A stretch of 64,000 bases of DNA from Coprobacter secundus (GTDB lineage: Bacteria > Bacteroidota > Bacteroidia > Bacteroidales > Coprobacteraceae), in contig JTDA01000002.1 of the NCBI GenBank assembly GCA_000803105.1, positions 1 through 64,000 on the forward strand, given 5' to 3'. A program made the translations under genes and the position numbers. The notes below the pieces were generated by a model. That model did no database searches and was not told the origin of the DNA. It saw only the letters and a program-made list of their open reading frames with translations. Shown in pieces: positions 8,840-18,484 of the stretch (the stretch's first letter is position 1; each line of letters opens with the position of its first letter).

Positions 8840-10999
8840 TTATTCGGGAAACAAGGATAGGCCTCCTGCCATCGAATCCCTAAATTTCTGTACAATAATT
8901 TTTAAATCACTATCTACTAAATTTTCACCATATTCATCAAAAGACAGCCTAAAATTACATCCATCTTTCCAATCTGAACATCCATATGCAGTTTTTCCCT
9001 TTACAATATATCCTTTTCCACACACCGGACACAAAATAGGTTCTGATTGAATTACTTGAATACTTTTACCCTGTGTATCTTCTTTTCTGGAAGAGAGACC
9101 CTCATTTTTCTTTTTTTCTTTAACCTTCCGCCCTTTCTTAGTAATCGTATCATTTTTCTCTTTCTCTGTGTTAGACGCCTGCACTCCTAAAGGCGTTTGT
9201 ATCGTAATTGAACGTACTGCTTGGTCATGTTTTACTTTGTTTACAATTTCCGCAACCATAAGTTTCAATTCTTCCAAAAAATCTTTAGCACGATATTCAT
9301 TACGCTCTATCCTGCGAAGTTTATTCTCCCAAATACCTGTCAATTCAGCTGATTTTAACAACTCCTCATGAATAATGGCAATCAGTTCAATACCCGTCTG
9401 CGTTGCTAATAAATTTTTTCGTTCTTTACGAATATAATTACGCTTAAACAAAGTTTCTATAATAGCAGCTCGTGTTGAAGGCCTACCTATTCCATTCTCT
9501 TTCAACGCATCTCTTAATTCATCATTCTCCACCAACCGTCCTGCAGTTTCCATAGCTCGTAATAACGTAGCTTCTGTATAATATTTCGGAGGTTGAGTCC
9601 ATTTTTCACCCAATGCCGGCTCATGTGGTCCACTCTCCCCTTTTACAAAATCAGGTAAGACTCTCTCTTCATCTGTGTCCTTTTCCTCTTTTTCTACATC
9701 TTTTTCCTTTTCAAAAACTATTCTCCATCCAGGTTCAATAATTTGCTTTCCCGTCGCTTTAAATTCTATATTTCCAACCTTACCTAAAACAGTTGTTGTT
9801 GCAACTCTGCAATCAGGATAAAAGGCAGCAATAAATCGCCTAACTACTAAATCATATACTTTACGTTCATTATCAGTTAGATTACTTGGGCGCACATTTG
9901 TCGGTATAATTGCATGATGATCTGTCACTTTGGAATTATCAAAAACTTTTTTTGATTTTGGTAAGTTACTTCTCCATAAAGGATTTATTAACGGTTCATA
10001 TACCTGAGATGTCTGTAAAACTTGCAAAATATTGGGAACTTTCGGATATATATCATCACTTAAAAAAGTCGTATCAACACGCGGATATGTAGTTACTTTC
10101 TTCTCATAAAGCGACTGTATAAGTTTCAATGTATCTTCGGCTGAATAAGCAAACTTTTTATTACACTCTACTTGCAATGACGTCAAGTCAAATAAACGGG
10201 GAGGTGATTCTTTCCCCTGCTTTTTTGCAATATCAACTACTTCAAAAGGGCCCCCTTGTACCTGTTGCAAAAAAACTTCACCTTCCTCTACCGTAGAAAA
10301 TCGACCTTTCGTTACAGAAAATACTGTATCTCTATATATAGTTTTCAATTCCCAATAAGGTTGAGAAACAAAATTATCGATTTCTAACTGGCGATTTACA
10401 ATCAAAGCCAATGTCGGAGTCTGTACTCGTCCTATAGAAAGCACCTGACGGCTCTGTCCATACTTTATCGTATATAAACGGGTAGCATTTATTCCCAATA
10501 ACCAATCACCAATCGCTCGTGACAGTCCTGCTTCATATAGCGTATTGAATTCTTCTTGTCGTTTCAAAGATGCAAAGCCTTCCCGTATAGATTCTTCGGT
10601 CAAAGATGAAATCCATAATCGGTAGACTGGACATTTACAGCCGGCCTTTTGCATCACCCATCTTTGTATAAGCTCCCCTTCCTGCCCCGCATCACCACAA
10701 TTGATTACCGCTTCTGCTTCTGACATCAGTTTTTCTATAATTGCAAACTGCTTTTCTATACCTTTATCTGGTATAAGTTTTATACCAAAACGCGGAGGAA
10801 TCATCGGCAATGTCCATAAAGACCATGATTTCCATTGCGGAGTATATTCGTGTGGTTCTTTCAGTGTACATAAATGTCCAAAAGTCCAGGTTACCCGATA
10901 ACCATTCCCTTCGTAATATCCATCTTTTTTAGTTTTCGCTCCTACAATATCAGCTATTTCTTTGGCTACACTGGGTTTTTCTGCAATGCAAACTCTCAT
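8840..10999 (-). CDS. topB: DNA topoisomerase III
   Basis: Type IA topoisomerase that relaxes and decatenates DNA through a transient 5'-phosphotyrosine link. The protein begins with the TOPRIM strand MRVCIAEKPSVAKEIADI; the acidic TOPRIM residues are in INCGDAGQEGELIQRW. The catalytic tyrosine is in TTYPRVDTTFLSDD, about residue 305. The C-terminus carries a four-Cys zinc-finger-like segment (CPVCGKGY ... YGCSDWKDGCNF) typical of Bacteroidota TopB. A start at 11023 adding eight residues (MCYETEIK) is possible but the TOPRIM domain normally starts at this methionine, so 10999 is chosen. A highly charged Lys/Glu linker near residues 630-660 precedes the zinc segment. Confidence 0.93.
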   Translation of the reverse strand: MRVCIAEKPSVAKEIADIVGAKTKKDGYYEGNGYRVTWTFGHLCTLKEPHEYTPQWKSWSLWTLPMIPPRFGIKLIPDKGIEKQFAIIEKLMSEAEAVINCGDAGQEGELIQRWVMQKAGCKCPVYRLWISSLTEESIREGFASLKRQEEFNTLYEAGLSRAIGDWLLGINATRLYTIKYGQSRQVLSIGRVQTPTLALIVNRQLEIDNFVSQPYWELKTIYRDTVFSVTKGRFSTVEEGEVFLQQVQGGPFEVVDIAKKQGKESPPRLFDLTSLQVECNKKFAYSAEDTLKLIQSLYEKKVTTYPRVDTTFLSDDIYPKVPNILQVLQTSQVYEPLINPLWRSNLPKSKKVFDNSKVTDHHAIIPTNVRPSNLTDNERKVYDLVVRRFIAAFYPDCRVATTTVLGKVGNIEFKATGKQIIEPGWRIVFEKEKDVEKEEKDTDEERVLPDFVKGESGPHEPALGEKWTQPPKYYTEATLLRAMETAGRLVENDELRDALKENGIGRPSTRAAIIETLFKRNYIRKERKNLLATQTGIELIAIIHEELLKSAELTGIWENKLRRIERNEYRAKDFLEELKLMVAEIVNKVKHDQAVRSITIQTPLGVQASNTEKEKNDTITKKGRKVKEKKKNEGLSSRKEDTQGKSIQVIQSEPILCPVCGKGYIVKGKTAYGCSDWKDGCNFRLSFDEYGENLVDSDLKIIVQKFRDSMAGGLSLFPE

Positions 11000-11142
11000 T
11001 TTGATTTCCGTTTCATAACACAAAAATAAGATTTAATTTTTATCCAAGAAAGGGATTATTCAAGACAATTTCTCACAAGAAATTTCATCTCATATATCTT
11101 AGCCTTAAATCACTTATCTACACCATAGTTCAATATAACACT

Positions 11143-12780
11143 TCATTTCTGAAAAGAAAAGTTTTTTTGGTAAACTATGTCTTTAAGAAACACATTACTT
11201 ATATTTTCTACCTCCGAACATAATTCTTGTGAAGTTAAAGGACGGCCAAGAGATTGTAACCGCATCATGAATCGACGAGTAATAAATAAATCGGTCTGAA
11301 TGTCTGGAGTCAATCCAAACTGGTTAATATACACTTGTCTCTGTTTCCTCAACACTGCATTTTCTCGCATCAATATTTGAAGGTCCTTATATTTTCGATT
11401 AAACTTATCCATTTTATAAGAAAAATTCTGTATCGATAATGTATCTGACGGGGTTTTCATTTGCAAAGCACAAGAAACCAATTCCTTCTCTTCAGGATTC
11501 AATTCTATTCCATATTGGGAAAAATCTGATAAAAAATCATTAACTGTCCAACTCATTTTCTCTCTAATAGGCAAAATATGTTCCAAATAGTGAATAAACA
11601 ATTTATAATCTGCTGCAGACAAAGACAACTCATCATGACGAGGCAAAATACCTAAAAAAGCATAAAAAGAATCAGGCAAACATCTTCCTTTATTTGCTGT
11701 ATAATATTGCTCATAATCAAGCATGTGTCGGCCATAAACATACCATACATTCATTTTAAGAAGATGTGATATCTTATATGATAGCAAATTTTCCTTTTCC
11801 AATTTCTCTATATTCTGTAACCTCTTCTGTAAATTCCACTTTTCTTTCATATCAAATGAATCAGGAGATAAAGAGCGAACATCTTCAGCATACCGCTGTA
11901 CATCAAATAAATCAAAACTTCGATAGTACTTCAACTCATTATTCTCTTGGCCCAATTCTCCTGAATAGTTTAAATATCGCGCTTTAGATTCGATTTCTTC
12001 TAAATTCAACACCGGACGAGTAAGTTCATCCATATCTGCATAAACCATTAATTCTTTTCCTGGTTCAAGATAAAAATTAATATAACCATCCGGTAACAAC
12101 AGAACTTGCTGCACAGGATAATATAACTCCATTTTTACCTCAAAAGAGCCATCATCATTAAACTTCACTGGAATATTTTGTACTTCTGTAGTTACTACAT
12201 TATCCAAAACAATCACTCCTTCTCCCCATTTCAATCTAGGATGATAACCCCGTATATAGCCTCTTAACACTGCAGTATCCACTCTCAATATTTTTCGATA
12301 ATCTTGTTCTCGATTTTTCTCATTCTTAATCGGGTATTGGGAAACAGACAAAGCTTTATTTCCTGATTCAAGCTGTATATCTATCAATCGTATCGGTTTC
12401 TTTTGAATTTTTTCAAATATATCTACATTTTTTACATTATCTGGTAAAGCTGGAAAATCGACAGAAACTTTTACTACTCCTAACTCTGAAAATTGAAATT
12501 TCCGACCTAAATCAATACCATCAGCTTCTATTGCTTCCCATTCTTTTCCTGAAGATGGATCTGACAATGTCAAACTTCTATCAATTACCATCCACTGATT
12601 GGGTAATCCTTTAAAATTAAAATAAAACCTAGTAAGATCTTCTCTCAATTCTACACTATCTATAGATATCACAGATGTGCTACGTGCCTTCATTTGAGGA
12701 AAATGAATAACTCGGGCATCAATAGATAAAATAAACAATTCCAATACAAATAATAAATATACTGTCTTTTGCATTCTCAT
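11143..12780 (-). CDS. TlpA-family-like secreted protein lacking the thioredoxin domain
   Basis: A 545-residue exported protein with an N-terminal signal peptide (QKTVYLLFVLELFILSIDA). The middle (DGYINFYLEPGKELMVYAD) and the following helical region resemble the N-terminal part of Bacteroides TlpA-family disulfide reductases. In those proteins the segment corresponding to VENISNVFLKDIVYQKN is followed by a thioredoxin domain with a WCxxC motif; here the gene stops directly after it. No WCxxC occurs in the protein, and nothing between 11143 and the topB start encodes one. It is therefore either a naturally short member or a truncated one. A run of nine C residues lies about 31 bp upstream of the start. 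Function unknown. Confidence 0.6.
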   Translation of the reverse strand: MRMQKTVYLLFVLELFILSIDARVIHFPQMKARSTSVISIDSVELREDLTRFYFNFKGLPNQWMVIDRSLTLSDPSSGKEWEAIEADGIDLGRKFQFSELGVVKVSVDFPALPDNVKNVDIFEKIQKKPIRLIDIQLESGNKALSVSQYPIKNEKNREQDYRKILRVDTAVLRGYIRGYHPRLKWGEGVIVLDNVVTTEVQNIPVKFNDDGSFEVKMELYYPVQQVLLLPDGYINFYLEPGKELMVYADMDELTRPVLNLEEIESKARYLNYSGELGQENNELKYYRSFDLFDVQRYAEDVRSLSPDSFDMKEKWNLQKRLQNIEKLEKENLLSYKISHLLKMNVWYVYGRHMLDYEQYYTANKGRCLPDSFYAFLGILPRHDELSLSAADYKLFIHYLEHILPIREKMSWTVNDFLSDFSQYGIELNPEEKELVSCALQMKTPSDTLSIQNFSYKMDKFNRKYKDLQILMRENAVLRKQRQVYINQFGLTPDIQTDLFITRRFMMRLQSLGRPLTSQELCSEVENISNVFLKDIVYQKNFSFQK

Positions 12781-12811
12781 TTTATTTTAATAAACTTCCT
12801 AACTGTTATTT

Positions 12812-12820
12812 CCCCCCCCC
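12812..12820. repeat. C9 homopolymer upstream of the TlpA-like gene
   Basis: Nine consecutive C residues in a very AT-rich intergenic region, on the upstream side of the minus-strand gene that starts at 12780. Poly-G/C tracts of this length at promoters are known to change length by slipped-strand mispairing and to switch expression. Whether this one varies is not known. Confidence 0.6.
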
Positions 12821-12949
12821 TTGCTCCTAACAAAAATGAAAATAAAAAAATCTTCTCACATATCAACATATTTTCCATCTTTAAAATCGGATTTGTAATA
12901 AACATATTTCTAAAAAATTATGACTGTCTTTATAAATATATTAACAAAA

Positions 12950-12986
12950 AATACCCATTTCCAGTTCATCAATGGAAATGGGTATT
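12950..12986 (-). terminator. Terminator after the coiled-coil gene
   Basis: A 14-bp perfect inverted repeat (AATACCCATTTCCA at 12950-12963, TGGAAATGGGTATT at 12973-12986) with a 9-nt loop. Read on the minus strand it is followed by TTTTTGTTAA, a good intrinsic terminator 34 bp after the stop codon at 13020. Confidence 0.8.
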
Positions 12987-13019
12987 CATATTTATATACT
13001 ATAATTTTTTATTAACTTA

Positions 13020-15305
13020 TCACCATAAGCTCATTTGCGACAAATCAGGCTTTATCTCTGTCTTTTCTTCAACGGGTTCTTCCTTCATCTTTTTTTCTGC
13101 TTTTCGTTTTTCTATCATATCTGGAGTATCCGGCAAAGTTGGCCTCATCCAATTTTCTTCTTCTGATTCTTGAACTACTTCTCCAACTACCACCCTATTT
13201 GAAAGTTGTTGCCTCATCTCTTTTACCTGTTTTTCAAGAGCAGATATTTCTAACTTATAGTCTTTCTGGCTTTTTTCCGCATCTTTCAATGTACTCTCCA
13301 ACTCTGAGATATACTGCTGTAAATTAGATCTCTCTTGCCGCTCTTTCTCCATATTATCCAGCAAATCCTGGCGTTGAGTCTTCATTGCTGAAAGCATATC
13401 GTTCGCAACACGTAATTCATGTTTTAACTGACCCAACTCTTCCTCTTTTCCTGACGAGATTTGCGCTACAGCTTCCTTTTCTTTTAAATTAGCCTCCTTA
13501 AGCTCATCTATTTTCTTTAATAATTTTTCATTATACTGCCAAGCTTCATCTACTGTATCTTGCAACGTTTTCACCTTCTCTTTCAAAGCTTCAAGTTCAT
13601 CTCTATCGTCAGAAGTACGCTCTTCTTTCTCTTTTTCAAGAAGTAATCTTTGCTTTTCCTGCTCCTTAGCAACATCTAACGCTTCCGCTAACTTTTGTTG
13701 GAGTTCATCAAGTTCCTTATTCAGCTCATTTATACGTATATCATTTTTTTCTGATTTCTCTGTTGATTCTTGAACTAAGACATCCAAATGCTTTTTATAT
13801 GTTTGTTCGTTATTTTCAACTCTTTTAAGCAGATTCTCTTTTTCTATCGATAATTTTTGTAACTCAGTATTCAGAGATTCAACTTGTACAAAATACTGGG
13901 ATATCTCCTTCTCTTTATTCCCGAGATTTTCAGATAGTTGCTCCTCTTTGCGACGGAGCTCAATAACTTGGTTTTCCTTTTCTGCCAACATACGAGTCAA
14001 TTCCTCTTTTGCATGTAAAACATTAGATAAACCTTCATGTACAGTATCTAATTCATTTTTATATCTTCTTTCTGTCTCAGTCAATTTATCATTCAATTCT
14101 ACTAATAATGAATCTTTTTCTGCAGATTTAGCAATTAATTCATCCTTTTCAACTATCTGACGAGCGAGTTCATCCCTGTCATTTAATATTTTCTCTATAT
14201 TATGATTTAATTCAGTCAATTGCTCCTGATAACGGCTTTCTACACCATCCAAAGTCTGCTGTAATTGTTGCAAACGGACTTCCTGCTCCTGATTTGTAAT
14301 AGACAATTTTTCCTTATCAGCTAATTGTTTTCCTAACTGCTCATTTGCATTTCGGATATCCAGAACTTCCTCCTGCAACTTTTCTATTTGTTCCTGATAA
14401 GACGTTTCTGTCTCACTTAACTTCTCTTGCAAAGCTATCACCTGCTCAACTCTCTCTCTGGCTTCTTGTTCTATCTGCTCTTTTTCCTCAAGACGATATT
14501 TCAAGCTTTCATTTTCTTCACTTAATTGTCGCAAATCTTTTTCCAAAACCTGTTTAGAGGCTACGACATTTTCAATCTCTTGAGATAAATTCTGCAAACT
14601 ATCTATTTTCTGTTTGTATTGTTCTAATGTAATCGATATCTCATCTCTCTGTACTGTCAATTCAGTTATTTTAGCCTCTAATCCTGCCAGCTCAGCCTTT
14701 AAACGAACACATTCTTCTTGTGTATCTTTATCTTGCACTTCCGCCACCTTCAATTTATTGAGCAACGCATTTTTTTCAATATCTACTTGCTCCTTCTCAG
14801 CCTCAAGTGTCGTTACCCTCATCTCCAACTCGTGTACTCTTTCATTCAAAGCACGCTTTTGCCTCTCTGCACTTAGTTGGGATTTTTGTATTTCTTCTTT
14901 CTTTAAATTCGTCTCTTTTATTTTCTCCGTTAATGACAATATTTCACTTTTGAATTTTCCCTCATCCTTCCTCCACTTCGAAGCTCCATCCTTTTCTAAT
15001 TTACTATATATAAACTTTATATAATCAGTAAACGGTTCCAACAAATGAGAATATATATTTCTCTTCTCGGCCTCCTTATCTATACTTTGACGTACAATCT
15101 CCGGAATAGAACTATTTATTAATTCCGACATTTTATCAAGCAAAGACGCTGGTATCTGTTCATTCATTAAAGCTTTAAGATACTCCTGACTGTAAGTATC
15201 ATCCTCAACTCTCGCCTCCGTAAGTTGCAAACTTTTACTTGTTTCTTTTTCTCCTTCATTCGCTGGCCACCACGCCTGCATTGATTTGAATAGTTTTGAC
15301 ATCAT
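13020..15305 (-). CDS. Long coiled-coil protein of unknown function
   Basis: A 761-residue protein that is almost all predicted coiled coil from about residue 120 to 700, rich in E, K, L and Q with heptad-like spacing, resembling the arms of SMC or tropomyosin-like proteins but with no ATPase head. The first about 100 residues (AWWPANEGEKE, then MNEQIPASLLDKMSEL) look globular; the C-terminal about 60 residues are charged and end in KPDLSQMSLW. No signal peptide or membrane segment. It lies 6 bp after the 999-residue PEP/pyruvate-binding protein and ends at a terminator, so the two are an operon and probably work together. The role is unknown; a scaffold is a guess. Confidence 0.7.
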   Translation of the reverse strand: MMSKLFKSMQAWWPANEGEKETSKSLQLTEARVEDDTYSQEYLKALMNEQIPASLLDKMSELINSSIPEIVRQSIDKEAEKRNIYSHLLEPFTDYIKFIYSKLEKDGASKWRKDEGKFKSEILSLTEKIKETNLKKEEIQKSQLSAERQKRALNERVHELEMRVTTLEAEKEQVDIEKNALLNKLKVAEVQDKDTQEECVRLKAELAGLEAKITELTVQRDEISITLEQYKQKIDSLQNLSQEIENVVASKQVLEKDLRQLSEENESLKYRLEEKEQIEQEARERVEQVIALQEKLSETETSYQEQIEKLQEEVLDIRNANEQLGKQLADKEKLSITNQEQEVRLQQLQQTLDGVESRYQEQLTELNHNIEKILNDRDELARQIVEKDELIAKSAEKDSLLVELNDKLTETERRYKNELDTVHEGLSNVLHAKEELTRMLAEKENQVIELRRKEEQLSENLGNKEKEISQYFVQVESLNTELQKLSIEKENLLKRVENNEQTYKKHLDVLVQESTEKSEKNDIRINELNKELDELQQKLAEALDVAKEQEKQRLLLEKEKEERTSDDRDELEALKEKVKTLQDTVDEAWQYNEKLLKKIDELKEANLKEKEAVAQISSGKEEELGQLKHELRVANDMLSAMKTQRQDLLDNMEKERQERSNLQQYISELESTLKDAEKSQKDYKLEISALEKQVKEMRQQLSNRVVVGEVVQESEEENWMRPTLPDTPDMIEKRKAEKKMKEEPVEEKTEIKPDLSQMSLW

Positions 15306-15311
15306 TCAGTC

Positions 15312-18311
15312 TTATATAGTGTTAGTATTTTCTGTTCTCTCTACAATAATTCCGGGTTTCAACACCAGCCCAATGTTCTTCTTTCCATTAATTTTGACTA
15401 CTACCGGCTTTTCGAATTGAATTACTCTCAAAAAACGAGTTTCTTCTTCTGCCTCAAAGCCTTCAAGATACGCCTCATCAAAAAAGCCATCATTCATAAA
15501 AGGATTTATAGTAAAATATCCTACTCCAAATGAAGTCAGATTCTGAAAAAAATGGGTTCCTTGACTTGGCTCTATTCGATAATTTTTCAACGCCGACTCC
15601 ACGATTAAGCGAGCATTGGATATATGGGGCCATTTCACTGGAATACCCAAAGCCGTATCACTCGATCCCCACCGTCCAGGACCAACCAATATATAGTTTT
15701 CGCCTTTCTCTACAAACCTTCGGTTTATCTTCTCTATCTCACGAGCAATCAACATATTGTTCGACGAATTAAAATCTTTCGTCTTCACGTACACAATATG
15801 ATACAAATCATTCATGATACCATGACCAAGAGCCGAATTACTTTTCAATATCGTCTGTTCATCAGGCAAATCGAAAACTTCATCGTCACGCATTTCTTTC
15901 GTATCAACAATAGGACGTATTTGTAACCAATATAAAGTTCCTTGTTTATTTTCCTCACTTGGTAATGTACCCGCAAACTCTATTTCCACATGACGCCCCA
16001 TTTCTTTTGAACCAAACTCAAGCATCATAGATAAAAGTTCAGCTAACGGAAATGCATCATGTTGCAATATATTTGCAAAGGTAACGACTTTTCTGCCTCC
16101 ATCATAATATCCGTCTCGCATTATTTGGTCATATGGGTCAAAAGTTGATACCATCAACCGTAAAGAACCATCCTTTTCGGCTTCCCGCATATGGAGTTTT
16201 AACAAATTAAAACTATCATCCACTGAAAAAGATTCTTGCATATTTTTTAAGTCTAAAGCATAAAAACGAGTCTGAGTATCACTTAATGCTAAATCAAGAG
16301 TGCTGGTCTGTAACACGTTCCGAGGATGTTTTGGCGAAAAACGCAGGCTTCGTCCTCCATCTACAATATACTTGCCCAAACCTATCGCCAAATCTACAAC
16401 TCCGTCTTCAGCTTTTTCATCATTGATAGGATAATAATTCAAAGAACGCCCCACCCCAGAGAAAGACGGATAATATCGGTCATCATATTGTGTTCCAACA
16501 ACCTCCTGCAAAATAATAGCCATCTTCTCCTGATCTATCACATTAGAAGTTGCAGTCATATATGCTTTACTATCAGCATAAAATACAGAAGCATATACCC
16601 CTTTAATCGAATCACTCAACATTCTTAACATTTCATACTTATCTTCCAAGTACGGAATCATATAAGTCGAATATATACCAGCAAATGGCTGATAATGAGA
16701 ATCTTCTAAAAGGCTCGAAGATCGTATGGCAATCGGACGTCTCACGACATCAAAAAAAGCAAGAAAATCTTCTATTAACTTATCAGGTAACTTAGCTCTT
16801 AAAAAGTAACGCAGAATTTGGTCGTCGGGCAAGTCTGATAGTGCCACTTGATACAGATTATTTGCCTCCATAAACTCATCAAATATATCTGTACATAATA
16901 CAACTGTCTTAGGAACAGTAACATTCACACCTTGATAATCTTCCAGAATCGGATGCCGTTTTATTAAAGAATCAATAAAGGCCAATCCCCTTCCTTTACC
17001 CCCCAAAGAACCCTGCCCAATACGAGCAAAATTTGAATATTTGTCAAAACGATCACGTTTGAATACAGCCACAACCCCCCTATTTTTCATTTTCCTATAT
17101 TGGACTATAGCATTAAAAATCAGTTCCCGGACTTCCTGAGATTCACTAATATCAGTAAATGCTTTTCGTCTAAGTAGTTCTGCAATAGGAAACATTGCTC
17201 GAGAATATAACCAACGCGAAATATGATTACGAGAACCATGAAAATAAAGCGAATCGTCAGGAACTGACATAATTGTGTTTTGCAAATCTTTTAAATTACG
17301 CACAGTATATAAAACTTCTCCACTATCAGGGTCCACAAATTCAAAATCTCCAAAACCAAAATTACGTAAAATAGTTTTACGCAAATCAACAGGCAATTTT
17401 TTTGAGTTTTTATCTAGAAAACATGCATTAAGGTTCAATGCCATGGTCTGGTTTTCGATTTCAGACGATTCTATAATTATAGGAACAAATTCATCATGTT
17501 CTCTGACATAAGAACAAAACTCTATCCCAGCTTTTTTATCTTTAACACCATTATGTTTAAAAGAAACATCCGATACAATTCCCAACACATTATTGGAATA
17601 TTTATTGTAAATTGCAATAGCCTCCTCATAAGTACGGGCCAGTTTTATCTTAGGACGCCCCCTCATTCGCAACATTTGTTCATGTTCATTTAATGCTTCT
17701 GTTGAAAATATCTGAGATTGTTTCAACACAAATTTATATAAATGAGGCAATATCGATGAATAAAATCGAATAGAATCTTCTACCAACAAAATCATTTGTA
17801 CCCCTACCGATTTTATATCTTCTTCAGCATTCATTTTATCTTCAATAAGCTTGATAATAGCTAATAACAAATCAGCATTACCCAACCAACTGAAAACATA
17901 ATCAACTCCACTTAAATCTTCATTACCTATACGCTGCGACACCTCTCTTGAAAAAGGAGTCAGAACAACAATTGGAATATCTGGATATTTCTCTTTTATA
18001 TTTTTACATTGCTCAAATGTATCACTTTTCTCTATACCCGGCATAGTTATAACCAAATCATAACGCTTGCTTGATAGCTCATAAAAAGCATGATCAAAAT
18101 TATTTACCTGCTTTACACGAGGAGGAGAACTTAAATTCAGAGAAACATACTCAAAAAAAATCTGTTCATCCACCCGTCCATCTTCCTCAAGCATAAATGC
18201 GTCATAGCGACTGGCAATAAGTAACACATTAAAAATGCGCTTTTGCATTAAGTTAGCAAAAGAGGTGTCTTTGAGATATAATTGATTAAAATTCTTCGTA
18301 TCCATCATCAA
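15312..18311 (-). CDS. Two receiver-like regions fused to a PEP/pyruvate-binding ATP-grasp domain
   Basis: A 999-residue cytoplasmic protein. Residues 27-155 resemble a receiver domain without the phosphoacceptor (DLVITMPG in place of the Asp motif). Residues 172-310 look like an intact receiver: acidic pair E178-D179, candidate phosphoacceptor D248 (GIVSDVSF), S282 or S283 and K301. Then comes the nucleotide-binding domain of PEP synthase/PPDK type: GSLGGKGRGLAF, RPIAIRSSSLLEDS, QEVVGTQYDD and LYWLQIRPI. There is no GGxxSHAAI phosphohistidine motif and no PEP-utilising barrel; the last about 165 residues are of unknown kind. A signal-controlled phosphotransferase is plausible, but the substrate is unknown. 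It heads an operon with the coiled-coil gene. Confidence 0.75.
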   Translation of the reverse strand: MMMDTKNFNQLYLKDTSFANLMQKRIFNVLLIASRYDAFMLEEDGRVDEQIFFEYVSLNLSSPPRVKQVNNFDHAFYELSSKRYDLVITMPGIEKSDTFEQCKNIKEKYPDIPIVVLTPFSREVSQRIGNEDLSGVDYVFSWLGNADLLLAIIKLIEDKMNAEEDIKSVGVQMILLVEDSIRFYSSILPHLYKFVLKQSQIFSTEALNEHEQMLRMRGRPKIKLARTYEEAIAIYNKYSNNVLGIVSDVSFKHNGVKDKKAGIEFCSYVREHDEFVPIIIESSEIENQTMALNLNACFLDKNSKKLPVDLRKTILRNFGFGDFEFVDPDSGEVLYTVRNLKDLQNTIMSVPDDSLYFHGSRNHISRWLYSRAMFPIAELLRRKAFTDISESQEVRELIFNAIVQYRKMKNRGVVAVFKRDRFDKYSNFARIGQGSLGGKGRGLAFIDSLIKRHPILEDYQGVNVTVPKTVVLCTDIFDEFMEANNLYQVALSDLPDDQILRYFLRAKLPDKLIEDFLAFFDVVRRPIAIRSSSLLEDSHYQPFAGIYSTYMIPYLEDKYEMLRMLSDSIKGVYASVFYADSKAYMTATSNVIDQEKMAIILQEVVGTQYDDRYYPSFSGVGRSLNYYPINDEKAEDGVVDLAIGLGKYIVDGGRSLRFSPKHPRNVLQTSTLDLALSDTQTRFYALDLKNMQESFSVDDSFNLLKLHMREAEKDGSLRLMVSTFDPYDQIMRDGYYDGGRKVVTFANILQHDAFPLAELLSMMLEFGSKEMGRHVEIEFAGTLPSEENKQGTLYWLQIRPIVDTKEMRDDEVFDLPDEQTILKSNSALGHGIMNDLYHIVYVKTKDFNSSNNMLIAREIEKINRRFVEKGENYILVGPGRWGSSDTALGIPVKWPHISNARLIVESALKNYRIEPSQGTHFFQNLTSFGVGYFTINPFMNDGFFDEAYLEGFEAEEETRFLRVIQFEKPVVVKINGKKNIGLVLKPGIIVERTENTNTI

Positions 18312-18405
18312 TACAAGGGTATTTTTCTTACAAATTGTCAGAACAAATTAATAATCTTTAATGTTCAAATTTAGTAAAAATAATTTTTTTATCCACATAA
18401 ATAAC

Positions 18406-18413
18406 TAAATTTG
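18406..18413 (+). promoter_or_regulatory. Possible -7 box of the second glutamate dehydrogenase
   Basis: TAAATTTG matches the Bacteroidota -7 consensus and lies 71 bp before the start codon. No clear -33 TTG stands at the right distance, so support is partial. Confidence 0.35.
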
Positions 18414-18484
18414 CAATAAAGGTATTGCTGAAATAGTAACGGCTATACTCAAACATAAAAAATAACCATTAAAAACACAATGTC

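Noticed and set aside
12769..13173. 134-residue ORF spanning a terminator
   Set aside because: It crosses the C9 tract and the terminator at 12950-12986 and overlaps the 3' end of the coiled-coil gene.
14614..15024. 136-residue Cys/Ser-rich ORF opposite the coiled-coil gene
   Set aside because: It is the antisense shadow of a Glu/Lys-rich coiled coil; the composition follows from the reverse strand and there is no start signal.
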